Below, in pieces: positions 1-10,379 of a DNA stretch of 64,000 nucleotides. The translations under genes were made by a program, and so were the position numbers. The notes beneath the pieces were generated by a model. That model made no database searches. It was given only the letters and a program-made list of their open reading frames with translations, and was not told where the DNA came from. Source of the stretch: Pteria penguin (Eukaryota > Mollusca > Bivalvia > Pterioida > Pteriidae). The DNA lies in NCBI GenBank assembly GCA_035048485.1, contig CM068589.1:8224024-8288023 (forward strand), in the 5' to 3' direction. The first letter of the stretch is position 1, and the number at the start of each line of letters is the position of its first letter.

Positions 1-977
1 CATCAAATGCTATTACTCGTGAAACGTAACTTCTATGCTCTTGACATGACACGTGCTATAGACACCGTATGTGACTCTTGCCATCTCTGCGCATCGCTCC
101 GGAAGGTTCCCACCGCATATGTCGAGCAAACGTCCGACCCACCTCCCGATGCCGTAGGAGTTAACTTTGCCGCTGACGTCATAAAACAAAACCGCCAGTT
201 AATCTTTATCTTACGCGAATCCGTAACTTCGTTTACCGCCGCTTGCATTATTCCCGACGAAAAGTGCGATACCCTTCGAGACGCTCTACTACGACTGTGC
301 ATGGAACTTCATCCCTTAGACGGACCCTGTGTCATCGTTCGAGTGGACCCCGCGCCAGGGTTCATGGCCATGCGTACACTCAACGCAATCTGATCACCCA
401 TGAACAACTTCCCTTCTCTGAAAGGGACATTATCTCTCAGAAGGCTCACAATCGCGACTCCAATCACATCAGTAGTGCTATGTCTAAGTCGCGGATGAAG
501 GGCCCATTACCGAAACCGCATATATCCGTGGGCGACTTGGTGTACCTGTACTCCGATAGAGACAAGACAAAGGCGCGTCCTCGGTACATCGTTGTTTCAA
601 CCAACGAGGATTGGTGCCATATAAAAAAGTTCGCTGGAAACCAGTTACGTTCAAGCTCATATAAAGTCAAGATAAACGAGTGTTATCGCGTACCGTGTGA
701 AGTCCTTACCAGTTCACAACCGAAACCTTTCGAAATTGACTCCGATTATGAGGAGGATACAGGTGACGCCGTACACAACGAAAACGTCGTTGGGGACTCG
801 AACCGACCGCCAAGCCCCCTCGCAATACCAGATGTCCTTACCACACCGTTACATCCACCGGATAGTTTCGATAGTGCACATGATCCTGAATCCGATACCG
901 AAACTGACTGTAGACATTCCCGCCCTCGGAGGAACAAAAAGTTACCCCCGTACTTGAATGCCTATGTTACATATTAG
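1..977 (+). pseudogene. LTR-retroelement integrase, C-terminal half (fragment)
   Basis: The sequence encodes the second half of a retroelement integrase in two frames, 7-393 and then about 390-977. The first frame begins inside the H2C2 zinc finger (C-x2-C 'CDSCHLC' near 79-99), enters the rve core and reaches a 'VRVDPAPGF' stretch that I take as the second catalytic-Asp region. The second frame carries the C-terminal domain ('VGDLVYLYSDRDKTKARPRY', about 528-587) and an acidic tail. The core segment expected between them, with the catalytic Glu, is missing near 360-390, so there is an internal deletion plus a frame change. The reverse transcriptase side lies beyond the left edge. The 'DPAPGF...VGDLVYLYSDRDKT' combination is typical of a family of metazoan LTR elements. 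Class (Gypsy or BEL) is not decided. Confidence 0.7.
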
Positions 978-1220
978 CCTAGAACTTATTGACTGTTAAA
1001 GTGTTTAAATAACATTATTCTATTCACTTTGATAGGTGAAAGTGTAATCCACACAAGCTAGCAGTTTTCATAAACATTTACATGTGTACTTTTAACCTTT
1101 ATAATACTTTGATATCAGTATATGTGATGCTAGTAATAATATGCCTATTTTTCCTTTCTTTAAAACAAAAGAAAAAGTAAACACGCCAGTATTGTATGTA
1201 TTCGTAGGAGTTATTCCTCT
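978..1220. other. Non-coding AT-rich spacer
   Basis: No coding signal. This stretch should contain the right end of the retroelement remnant and the left end of the Polinton. I could not find a convincing Polinton terminal inverted repeat matching the 16.9-17.2 kb region. Confidence 0.5.
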
Positions 1221-1369
1221 TTGTCTAGTAATCAATTATTATTGTCTGAGTTATGTTCCTTGGCAGGAACTCTTGTGTCACCACTTATGATCCATGTGTT
1301 TACGAATAAACGTTCTACTCCTGTTAGACGACCTCTCATTTCCAAATTGGCGTTGATTATTTATTCCAA

Positions 1370-1806
1370 ATGGCAGATGGGAAAATGTACATACCAGACA
1401 ATCAGAAATGGACGAGATTTTATCCTAATCTAAATTGTGGAAAGGTGAATCCTCAAACAAACTATTCTATGAAGGGATACCACAGAGGTGGAGTACTGAG
1501 AAATAATAACACATCATATAAGTTACCAATTGATTCACATGCAAAAGAAATTGATCATGATAAAACTCTAAATATACAAATGACCTCAGCTGCACAGCAA
1601 TTGGTGGAACAAGCTAAGAGTGAAGTCAATCGAGGAATGACTGCTGTTGAAAAAAAAAATCGACAAACGTAAAGAAAGGGATAATTCCAAGAGCACTGAC
1701 AAAAAAAAAAAAAAAAAAAAAAAAAACAGCAGCGAGTAATAATTCAGCAAAGAAAAGAAAAATTGTTAAAATCAAATCATATGTTTTAGACTGCACTAGA
1801 TATTAG
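1370..1806 (+). pseudogene. Candidate small Polinton structural protein
   Basis: An ORF begins at the ATG at 1370 ('MADGKMYIPDNQKWTRFYP') and runs to 1672. Coding character then continues in shifted frames through a lysine-rich tail, including an A-tract at about 1700-1727, to a stop near 1806. The middle holds 'SAAQQLVEQAKSEVNR', which resembles a motif I associate with small basic proteins next to Polinton capsid genes. That resemblance is from memory and is weaker than for the other genes. The long A-tract in the lysine-rich tail is a likely site of length slippage and explains the loss of frame. Position on the left side of the capsid gene fits a virion-associated DNA-binding or minor capsid role, which is an inference. 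Confidence 0.5.
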
Positions 1807-2203
1807 ACATGTCTGTATTAAAGTTGCTTTAGCTGTCATTTTCCGTATTAAAACCGAAAGCTGTAACTTTTAACCCTGGACTCTCTCCTGAAGTAAAGCC
1901 TTTATACGAAATTACAATGTTATATAAATTCGGTTAGTAGTGGAAAAAATCCTTAAAATGTAATTGAATAATTACGACCTACCCGCACAGAGTCGGTATT
2001 TTGTTCTTCACCTGGCATGCTCAGTGTATCAATGACCTAGTCAACTAACAGGAGATTAGGAAACTTTCACTAATAACAACAACACTGGTGACGTAGACAA
2101 AGCTATCGGAGATGAGACGTCCTCGATTAAAGACATAATTCCATAACATCAGGGATGAAAAAAGTCTGTGACAAAACATTTTTAGAACAAGAACAACATA
2201 GAA
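1807..2203. other. Non-coding stretch before PLE copy A
   Basis: No gene seen. Near 2104-2126 there is a short segment with 'GATGAGACG' that resembles the loops of the hairpin array at 29096-29330. The 5' boundary of the PLE insertion probably lies here but cannot be placed. Confidence 0.4.
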
Positions 2204-2587
2204 GTGGCACTAGAGCTATGGGAACAGGGGAGAGTTGTCAATTTACACGAAATACTTCGCACGAGTCTTCAATGTTTATATTTTTCAAATTTACCGTCCA
2301 GGATAGATTTCAATAAATGCCGTGACGTTATAGAAGATGCTTTCACTACATATTGTAAACGTTGGTGTAAAAAAGAACAGATAGAGGTACATGCTCTTAA
2401 TGATTGGAAATACGAGATTTTAAGAATTGTCGATATCCGTATTAAGAACTTTACGGAAAATCCGCATTTATTTCAACAGCCTAATACATTGACGACAAAT
2501 TCTATTAAAAAGAAGATAGCTGACTTACATGCTAAATATGTCTTTGTTCCCGCTGATAAAGCAAGTAATAAAATAATAGTTGTTTGA
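2204..2587 (+). pseudogene. PLE N-terminal segment upstream of RT
   Basis: An ORF of 127 codons ends in 'LHAKYVFVPADKASNKIIVV'. This resembles the stretch that lies just N-terminal to the RT of Penelope-like elements, where a 'PADK' box is common. It is in a different frame from the RT that starts near 2641, so a frameshift separates them near 2587-2640. The start codon at 2204 is simply the first ATG and is not proven. No endonuclease signature is visible. Confidence 0.6.
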
Positions 2588-2640
2588 AAACTATATTATA
2601 TTGAAGCACTTAAAACGAATTAAACTCCACTCATACATAT

Positions 2641-4112
2641 GTGGAAAGCCCTACCTCAAAAGAGAGCACCTTGCACGATCACCTCATGACCATGTCCGAC
2701 TTCAAAATTAAAACTGATAAATCTAATCTACCAACCGTGTATTGGCTCCCAAAACTACATAAAAGTCCATATAAATCACGTTTCATATCTAATTCTAGCC
2801 ACTGCTCTACTACGGTACTATCGAAACATATTACGTCTGCTCTAACTGCTATAAAAGATCATATTATCAAATATTGTGATGTCGCATTTCATAATAGCAA
2901 CATCAATTACTTTTGGTCGATTAAAAATTCTCATGAAGTTATAGACAAACTTCTTTCGCTAAATTTCAAAGCGACTTAAATTTCTACATTTCATTTTTAT
3001 ACACTTTATACATCTCTGCCTCATGATTTGATTAAAAGCAAGTTGCTGTCTCTTATACAATGGTGTTTTCACAGAGAATCTAAAACGTACATATGTACTT
3101 CCAATAACTCTGGATTCTTTTCCAACAAACAATATACTTCATATAAATACTGGACTTGCAAGGAATTATATAAAGCACTAGATTTTCTCATGATTAATAT
3201 TTTTGTCTAATTTGATGGCAAGATATATCAATAAATAGTTGGGATTCCTATGGGTACTAACTGCGCGCCTCTGATAGCAGATTTATTTCTTTATTGTTAT
3301 GAGAGGGATTTTATGTTTTCTATTCAAAAATCAAAACGTTTTGACCTCATTGACAAATTTAATAATACTTGCTGATATCTGGATGACATTTTGGTTATCG
3401 ACAACCCTGAATTCGAACAATTTATATCAGAAATATATCCACCAGAGCTCACATTGAATAAAGCTAATACTTGAGATAAATCTGCACCTTTCTTAGATTT
3501 GAACATCAAAATTATCAACAACCTAATATATACTAATATTTATGATAAACGTGAGGATTTTGGATTTCCTATTGTAAATTTCCCTTACTTGGACGGCGAT
3601 GTCCCTCGACTCCCATCATATGGTATCTATATATCTCAATTAGTTCGATTTGTCAGAGGCTGCACCGATGTTTTGGACTTTCATAAACGAAATTTACAAA
3701 TTACTACTAAACTTTTAACTCAGGGTTACAGATATCACTAGCTAAGAAAAACATTCGGCAAATTCTTCAGATCTTATTCAGAACTTCTATCTAAATTTGG
3801 AAATATTTCTTTTCAACAGTATGTATCCAATGGAATTTCCCATCCTAATTTTTACGGTGATCTCGTATATAAACTAAGGAAAGTAAAAGGCTCCGATAAC
3901 GTTATTTTATCATGTAATAAAATAATCAAACGTCTTCTAAATAGGCAATATGATATTGAGATCATCAAAAAGAGTATAGGTCTTGTATTTGGCCCCTCTA
4001 CAGCCTTATGCGGACTTTTACTTGAACATTGCACGCTGACTAACAGGGCGGTGGGGACTGTATGACGGGCCTTGTCCAAACCTCTTTCAGAGGAGACATG
4101 GTCCTGAACCTC
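2641..4112 (+). pseudogene. Penelope-like reverse transcriptase, copy A
   Basis: One reading frame can be followed from 2641 to about 4112 with no net frameshift but about seven in-frame stops, including TAA at 2977, TAA near 3208 and 3232, TGA near 3373 and 3472, and TAG at 3739. RT signatures are the entry segment 'YWLPKLHKSPYKSRF', the motif B equivalent 'GIPMGTNCAPLIADLFL' (about 3241-3291) and the YxDD box 'YLDDI' (about 3376). Motif A is damaged: the Asp kept in copy C ('FDFSTLYT') reads 'FHFYTLYT' here. The TGA codons near 3472 and 4063 recur at the same positions in other copies. No GIY-YIG endonuclease domain is seen after the RT. Confidence 0.78.
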
Positions 4113-4591
4113 GTCCCCTCTGACTGTTAGTCGGGACTCCTACAGAATTAGGGTCATAACACGCTTTCAGACTGGCAAAGCACGGTTTATCATGTTGATG
4201 TCGCATATATTTTTATACCATTATGTGTTTTACAATACCTTACGTGTATATATTTTATGACATCTCAATATGCGATACCTGTTGACCCTTGTTCTTTACA
4301 TGGAGGATTATTTATAAATTTTTAAATGTACGTCCTTTGACTGTTCTGCTGTTACGGTGAGTGGGAAGGTGGGCCCGTGAACTGGTTAACCACACCATTT
4401 GTTTGGCTTTTGTCAAATTAAATGACCGTCCTAAGTCGGTATCGTAATTGCACTACAATCAAATATTTTTGTAATGTGGTATATGTTCTAGTATATTATT
4501 TATATTCATGTATTGTATAGCTCCATGGTGACTTCTGCCACATAACTGAGCCAGTAACTCCTCTTTTTCCTTTCAATAGCACGTCAGCTCG

Positions 4592-5356
4592 AGGCCTTGA
4601 TTACTTGCGTGTTTGTATTATGAAAGCGGCCCGATATTTACTGTCATTAGCTAAGGTAATCTCTTAAAATTAACTGTTGATAATAATGGGTAAAGTGGAC
4701 GACATGAAAGAAACGTAAATGCATTTTGTAAAATTCTTTAAAAGAAATTGTTTTAAGAGTCCCTTGTTGGGACCCCTCGATCAAATCATGTGGGACTACT
4801 AATGTGACATAAAGCTTTAAAATGTTCGTTGTATATAGTCAAATTAGTATTGACAGTATTACTAATGACATTTTTTTCTTTTCCACTGTGCATTTAATAT
4901 GCGCCTTTATATCTTTGAGCTTACAAAGCTAGATAAAACATGTTATACTCAGCAACACACTTTAGTGCATTGTTTTTATCACGTGATTTTCTGACCCGAT
5001 CTACATACGTGTCAAATGTTGTGTAAATGGTGAATGTAACGGACATTTATCAATTTTTCCAGTTTATAAAAACGTGTCAATGCCGTCAAAAGAGTTGACT
5101 TTCGATGTAGTATAACTTGGTTTTGTAGTTTGATTGTATGTAATTTCAGATAATTAAATGAAACATTACATTCTTGTTATACCAATTTTGACAGCTAATG
5201 CAACTTTAAGCACGGGAAATTTTAAAGAGGCAATACCCACCTGATTTACCACCCACTCAAACAGCAGTGGAAATTGTATATTATTAGTATGTGCGACCAC
5301 TTTCACAAATCTCAGACAATTTACCTATATAATTTTAACTTTCAGCACAGAATGTC
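4592..5356. other. Non-coding stretch before the capsid gene
   Basis: AT-rich sequence with frequent stops in all frames and no family resemblance. It is expected to hold Polinton spacer and possibly a lost gene. I see nothing to annotate. Confidence 0.5.
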
Positions 5357-6439
5357 ATGGACTATGTCGATTTGAAAATATCCAGAACATACGTTAAACT
5401 CAAAGTTACTAAAGGAGCAGTGACATTACCAGTGCCGACAATGTTGGAGCAGTGGACCTTTTACTGCACTCATTGTTCAGTCAAGTCGACGTTTCAATTC
5501 AAAACAAACCTATCAGCAACTGTGGAGTGCATTATCCATACTTGAGCATGTTGAATACACTTATTCGCTACGGAGAATATGCTAAGGGATCACAGTTAAC
5601 TTCACAGTTTTGGAACAAAGACAGTGCAGGACATTTTGATGATGTAGATGCCACAACCGGCTAAATACTATTTTGTTTAATCGAGCAACAGCTATTAAAG
5701 ACAGTAAAACAATCGATCTAGAGGGACCTATTATGCATGACTTATTCCAAATGAATAGGTACATTCTAATTCAAGTAGTCGTACAGCTCAAATTTGACCG
5801 CACACGTCCTGAATTTTATATGCTTTCCTCTGAAAAATCATCTAACTACAAAGTTCATTTAGAAGAATTCATATAAACATTATGTAAATGTAAGATCAAT
5901 CCAGCAGTGATTGTGAATCATGCAAAAATGCTCGAAACAACCATAGTTAAATACAAAAATACTGAGGTGAAAATGTATAACACAGCCAAAGGAGTAAGGA
6001 ATATATCTTTGGAAAACATGTTTTCAGGTACAAGACCTCAGCGTGTTTACATTGCATTTGTTGCTTCACAAGCAGTTGCAGGAGACTATACAAAAATACA
6101 TTTAATTTTCAACATTCCAGTATTGTACATATAGCCCTGGGCAGTGATGGTACACTTGTTGCTTATAGTCCTTAGACATTGAATTTTGATATTACAGCTG
6201 ATACAACTGTGTCCGCATTAGTCAATCTATTTGATAATAACGACAAGTGGTTATTTGATAGCGGGAATGAAATTACAAGGGATGACTTTACAAAAGGTGG
6301 ATATATGATATTTTGTTTTGATTTGGAACCTTCTTTTGCGCAAGGAGAATATCTTACCCTTCTCAAACACAGCAATATGCGCTTAGATGTGCAGTTTGCT
6401 GTTGCACTTTCTGAAACTGTAACAACAATTGTATGGTGA
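5357..6439 (+). pseudogene. Polinton major capsid protein (double jelly-roll), broken
   Basis: Five consecutive ORF pieces (5357-5545, 5452-5664, 5673-5876, 5907-6134, 6179-6439) read as one capsid protein of about 360 residues interrupted by frameshifts and stops, including TAA at 5874. Recognisable blocks, in family order, are 'LLHSLFSQVDVSIQNKPIS', 'YGEYAKGSQLTSQFWNKD', 'GPIMHDLFQMNRYILIQV', 'FSGTRPQRVYIAFVASQA' and 'ITRDDFTKGGYMIFCFDLEP', then a 'LRLDVQFAVALSETVT'-like C-terminal strand. These match the pattern of the hexon-like major capsid protein of Polintons/adintoviruses, which forms the icosahedral shell. The protease and ATPase follow directly on the same strand, the usual morphogenesis module. 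This copy cannot produce an intact protein. Confidence 0.85.
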
Positions 6440-6489
6440 CAGTACTCTAGTTTATTTCAAATTGACCAAGCCAGAGACGTGATTATTGG

Positions 6490-6968
6490 ATGAGTGACAA
6501 TTATGCTCTCACGATAAGGCAGTTAATTTGTATGAATCGATGTGATCCTATCATGGAGAGACAAATTGTAGGATTATACCCATCCGATCATGTATTTCCT
6601 TGAAATACAATCAAGGAATGAATATGAACATTCACCCTCATTATTTAGAAGGGGAAAACTGGATAGCCATTTATAATGTAGAAGATTCCCATTTACAAAT
6701 TTGTGATAGTTTTGGTTTATTTCCCAACAAAGGTATATTTTCTAATATAATGAGTTTACCGATTAAAACTAACGACATGTATACACAGTGTCTGGATTCT
6801 TTATATTGTGGCTACTATTGCGTAACATATTTATTTCATCGTGTAAGAGGGTTAACAATGCAACAGTCTGTAGATAATTTTTCTGATGATTGCCTTCTGA
6901 ATGACATGTATGTTTTTCAATTCATTAATACAATTTTTTCTGTATGTTTATTCACAAACCATAGATAA
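6490..6968 (+). pseudogene. Adenain-like cysteine protease, broken
   Basis: A frame from the ATG at 6490 meets a TGA at 6601. The protein continues in the next frame from about 6600 to 6968, so a single frameshift lies at about 6600. The second part holds the adenain (Ulp1/C48-like) core: a Trp-containing strand, 'CDSFG' with the acidic residue at 6705-6707, a Gln at 6786-6788, and the nucleophile Cys at 6807-6809 in 'DSLYCGYYC'. The Gln to Cys spacing of seven residues equals that of adenovirus protease. The catalytic His expected just before Trp is Asn (codon 6657-6659), so activity would be lost even without the frameshift. In Polintons this enzyme is thought to mature capsid proteins. It lies about 50 bp after the capsid gene. 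Confidence 0.85.
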
Positions 6969-7138
6969 TTACAATATTTATGTATACAATATTGCATGTG
7001 TCAATGTAATTTTGCATGTTTTCTTTTAATACCATTTGCAAAACAAAATCATCTTTGTATTAAATTAGCAGCACATGATATTATCAATAAAATAAATTGC
7101 ACAAAAAGAATTTAGTTTGTTCATTATTTAAGAAAAAA

Positions 7139-7800
7139 ATGGCTTGAAATATTACAGAGAGTTTAATCAAATTAAAAAAAAAAGCTGTAATATTCTTATT
7201 GTCGGATCTTCTCAAGTTGGAAAATCATTAGTGGTGTTCAAAATGATGAAAAACCTTATCTTATTTGAGTCTGAGATAAAGCATATTTTATACTTTTATG
7301 GGATATGGCACCAGCTCTTTGATGCAATAGAAAAGATGATGACAACGACAATTACCTTACCAAGGAATACCAGATAAGACTACACCACAGCAATATTCAG
7401 CTCAGTATGGTAACACCTTGTTAGTTCTTAATGATGTTATGAGTCAAAGTTCAACATCGGAAATGATGGATTTATTTATAACATATTTTCATCATTTGGA
7501 AAAAAAACTGTTCCATTTTTACTTCAAAGCATTTTTCCACCCGGGAAATACATTAGAACCATTTCGCTGCAGGCACATTACATAATATTATTCAAAAACA
7601 ATAGAGATGTGCAACAAGTGAAAACATTTGGAAGACAAATATACCCTAGCCAATCAAATTATTTCATGGATGCTTATAAAATGGCTACAAGAGAACGGTA
7701 CTCGTATCTATGTATTGATCTGTATCCCACCACATACGAGCGATTTAAACTTAGCAGTAATATTTTACCTAACGATGACACTGTTCTATACCTGAAGTAA
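7139..7800 (+). pseudogene. A32/FtsK-type genome-packaging ATPase, broken
   Basis: The N-terminal piece (7144-7377) contains the Walker A loop 'IVGSSQVGKS' (about 7200-7229). Shifted frames follow, with the Walker B strand 'LLVLNDVM' (about 7417-7442), then 'YIRTISLQAHYIILFKNNRD' and a closing block from 7609 to 7800 with 'FGRQIYPSQSNYF' and 'YSYLCIDLYPTTYERF'. This order is that of the Polinton/virophage packaging ATPase of the HerA/FtsK superfamily, which drives DNA into preformed capsids. At least two frameshifts are present. The ATG at 7139 is followed by an immediate TGA, so the start is uncertain. Confidence 0.85.
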
Positions 7801-8036
7801 TGAGTAAACTTGTACGTGAAATTCTGGATTTGATAAATGTATTAATAAATACACATGCTTTACAAAGAATTCAAATCTTACGTACTTTAAGCAAGCAGCA
7901 ATCATTAGTAATGGTAGAAATAATTTACAACGTATTACACAGTGTGTGTAAGTTATCACAGAACGATAAGGAGTAACTATCAAAATATTTAAAAAAAACC
8001 AATTGCGATTACTAACAGAGAGAAAAACATCACTAG
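7801..8036 (+). pseudogene. Small conserved Polinton protein (unnamed)
   Basis: Starting at the ATG at 7801, right at the end of the ATPase, a frame reads through a helical, Leu/Ile-rich segment with 'LQRIQILRTLSKQQSLVM' and ends at a stop near 7975. A Lys/Arg-rich continuation lies in another frame to about 8036. This fits a short family I associate with the position just after the ATPase in animal Polintons (hydrophobic helix, then a basic 'RLLTERKT'-like tail). Function is unknown. The assignment rests on position and resemblance from memory. Confidence 0.5.
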
Positions 8037-8037
8037 G

Positions 8038-8418
8038 TCAAAAGTCAACAATATCGGTATAGCAGAGCTCCAACAAAAAGTCAATGATGCCAGCAACACG
8101 TTTGACGCTGCAGCAGCAAATTCTAGCAGTGTCAAATCTAATAAAGACATTATTCATCAAAAGGTGATCGACAACTCTAGAAATAAGAAACATACAGGAG
8201 GTGGTAACAATGCTGATATTGTAGAAAAGCAACAAAACCTCATTCATTGCGATAACGATTCTGGTGGCGCATCAAGAAAATCAGGGGTTTATAAATCTGT
8301 AGAATCTATAATACATCGTAAAAAGAGGGAAAGCAGTATACAGAAACCAAAAGATTCAAAAAGTGGCTTACATTTTAAAAAGAGTAAAAATGGAAGAAAA
8401 ACAGAAATTTCGGTGTAA
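8038..8418 (+). CDS. Basic, low-complexity hypothetical protein of the Polinton
   Basis: An open frame runs from about 8038 to the stop at 8416-8418, rich in Asn, Ser, Lys and Asp, with 'SRNKKHTGGGNNADIV' in the middle and a Lys-rich end. I do not recognise a domain. It overlaps by about 29 bp the ATG (8390) of the polymerase zinc-finger segment, in a different frame. It could be a Polinton structural or DNA-binding protein. It may equally be the tail of the preceding small gene in a fused or shifted form. Confidence 0.4.
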   Translation, partial: SKVNNIGIAELQQKVNDASNTFDAAAANSSSVKSNKDIIHQKVIDNSRNKKHTGGGNNADIVEKQQNLIHCDNDSGGASRKSGVYKSVESIIHRKKRESSIQKPKDSKSGLHFKKSKNGRKTEISV

Positions 8419-9391
8419 TGTTTGCAATTATAGATGTTATAAAAGAAAGTCGCAATTAAACAGACATCTACTATCAAAAGTTTAATTGCCCTAACTGTAC
8501 AAAGGATTTTAATAGGAAGGATAATTTAGATACCCATACAAGAAGATTTCAACAACAGTCTGTGATTAATCAAACAGGAGGAAATGTTGCTATACCTACA
8601 GATCTACAAGATAGTGGTCTGAATAACGGAGAAAATATTAACTCTAGAAATAAAGAGAGAGAGATTGAGACTTCTTTGAATGGATCAGCTGCCATTGTTA
8701 AAATACATCCTTTTGCTTCAGAGCAATTTGATTTGTTATTATTTTTGTCAAATACTATGGATCAAATAGTGCATATCCTTACTTCTTCCACAAAAGAAGG
8801 GCGTGGTATCAAATGGTACTTAAATGCAAGAGTGGAATCTTGTCGTAAGAAGGAAGGCGTTCTTGAATATGTTCTGCCTCATTTTCGCAGTTTAGCATAC
8901 ATTCATCTATATTCATAGGAGTTCAGTCTTCATAATCTATATGAAGCCTTTCAGAAAATGTTTACATCAAAAAGAGGAAATTCATGAAAGGTTCTGACTG
9001 GATTTTTCAAATATGTCTACACCTTGAAGTACACTTTGCTTTATATTAACCCTTAAATGCTAGTACTAACATTAAAGAACCAAGTGCATTAAGAAATCAA
9101 TCATTAGTGAATGCTTAGAACTTAGATACCAAATGTTTTACATATTCTGTACTAGCTTATCTTTACCCAGCCTAGTTTAATCCGGCTAGAGTAACGCATT
9201 ATTTTACTTGTATGCATGGCATAAGGTGCCATGTGGAAATTTCGCAAATACAAAAGTGTGAAAGACAGAATGATATAACTGTGAAATGACTACACATGTC
9301 GATTTGCTCTATTTAAAAAATAAGTCTAAAACACATTATTGTTTGAACAAACATTTAGATGGATTGCCTACGTGGATTAATAAAACGTCAA
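8390..9391 (+). pseudogene. Polinton DNA polymerase B, N-terminal part
   Basis: The ATG at 8390 opens a protein with two C2H2-like fingers: 'FRCNVCNYRCYKRKSQLNRH' and, after a frameshift near 8484, 'FNCPNCTKDFNRKDNLDTH' (about 8482-8540). The main N-terminal domain follows (8562-8918, with 'GRGIKWYLNARVES' and 'HFRSLAYIHLYS'). Coding resemblance continues through stops and shifts past 9040 ('STNIKEPSALRNQSLVNA', 'NLDTKCFTYSVLA') to about 9391, where an interspersed repeat interrupts it. Zinc fingers at the N terminus of protein-primed PolB are known from animal Polintons. This part lies ahead of the 3'-5' exonuclease motifs. Confidence 0.82.
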
Positions 9392-9755
9392 ACCCTCGAA
9401 AAGCATTAGCCGGTGTCACTGCTGGTGGACTGATAGTCCCGAGGGCATCATAAGTATAGTTTTCAGTGCTTTTGTACTGACATGAAATATATACTTCAAA
9501 ATGTCAGTCATCAAATTAAGTAAATCACTCTAAAACTAAGGAGTATTTCCCTCATTCATAGCTCTGTCCTTAGATAAATTCTTTGGTTCACTTTTCGGTC
9601 ACTTTGGCTGCAACACTGCTCTTCATATGTTTATGTATTTTGAAAATTCCAATCATTCGGCCACGAGCATCACCGAAGAGACATAACTTGTCGAAATGCG
9701 CATATGGTGCACAAAATTACAAGGTATATATGTTCTATATTTATAGAAATTATTG
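9392..9755. repeat. Interspersed repeat inserted in polymerase gene
   Basis: About 360 bp that do not continue the polymerase. The start contains 'CCCTCG' and its inverse 'CGAGGG' about 50 bp apart (9393-9447). The end includes a stretch (about 9655-9710) with 'GTCGAAATGCGCATATGGTG' that recurs in the opposite orientation at 18952-19041 with strong similarity. I take it as a mollusc-type interspersed repeat. The polymerase resumes immediately after a 'TTTGTAG|GT' sequence at about 9755-9768. Confidence 0.6.
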
Positions 9756-9762
9756 TATGTTT

Positions 9763-9862
9763 GTAGGTGAACAAAAAATAGAAATGCCGACACCTGGTGA
9801 AAATGATGTGATAGAATTTCAAGATGTTCCATACGTGATCTATAATGATCTGGAAGACAAAA
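9763..9862 (+). pseudogene. Polinton DNA polymerase B, exonuclease I motif segment
   Basis: A short segment reading 'KIEMPTPGENDVIEFQDVPY' followed by 'VIYNDLE' matches the part of protein-primed PolB where the first exonuclease motif (D-x-E) sits. It is bounded on the left by the interspersed repeat and on the right by PLE copy B, which joins at about 9863. Frame is open across this short piece. Confidence 0.72.
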
Positions 9863-10379
9863 GAGGAGTTACCGGCTCAGTTATGTGGCAGAAGTCACCA
9901 TGGAGCTATACAATACATGAATATAAATAATATAATAGAACATTTAACACAATACAAAAATATTTGATTGTAGTGCAATTACGATACCGACTTAGGACGG
10001 TCATTTGATTTGACAAAAGCCAAACAAATGGTGTGGTTAACCGGTTTACGGGCCCACCTTCCCACTTACCGTAACAGCAGAACAATCAAAAGACGTACAT
10101 TTAAAAATTTATAAATAATCCTCCATGTAAAGAACAAAGGTCAACAGGTATCGCATATTGAGAGGTCATAAAAATATAAACACGTAAGGTATTGTAAAAA
10201 CATAATGGTATAAAAATATATGCAACATCAACATGATAAACCGTGCTCTGCCAGTCTGAAAGCGAGCTAAGACCCTAGATTTGTAGGAGTCCCGACTAAC
10301 AGTCAGAGGGGACGAGGTTCAGGACCATGTCTCCTCTGAAAGAGGTTTGGACAAGGCCCGTCATATAGTCCCCACCGCC
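9863..10379 (-). mobile_element. Penelope-like element, family 1, copy B (3' end only)
   Basis: Reading on the minus strand, this copy has only the last bases of the RT frame and the full 3' non-coding region, ending in the conserved tail at 9863-9905. It is severely 5'-truncated at 10379, where the polymerase gene resumes. The end of the RT frame contains the same TGA as copies A and C, at the position where copy E has TGG. It lies inside the polymerase gene. Confidence 0.85.

Larger units (their letters stand above)
2204..4591 (+). mobile_element. Penelope-like element, family 1, copy A
   Basis: This is the longest copy of a repeated element. It has an N-terminal segment (2204-2587), a reverse transcriptase (2641-about 4110) and a roughly 480 bp 3' non-coding region. 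The 3' region ends in 'CCAGTAACTCCTC' followed by T-rich sequence at about 4555-4575. The same 3' region recurs in copies B (9863-10379), C (14292-16189) and E (41127-42139), and in older fragments. Plus orientation, opposite to copies B and C. It sits between the candidate small structural gene and the capsid gene of the Polinton. Confidence 0.8.

Noticed and set aside
3852..4079. Minus-strand 75-codon ORF, repeated at 14779-15006 and 41419-41646
   Set aside because: It recurs only because it is the antisense shadow of the PLE RT in each copy.
4100..4591. Hammerhead ribozyme in the PLE 3' region, as known from some PLEs
   Set aside because: I searched both strands by eye for the CTGATGA and GAAA core and did not find them together. 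'CTGATGA' at 59236, 60859 and 60987 also lacks the partner core.
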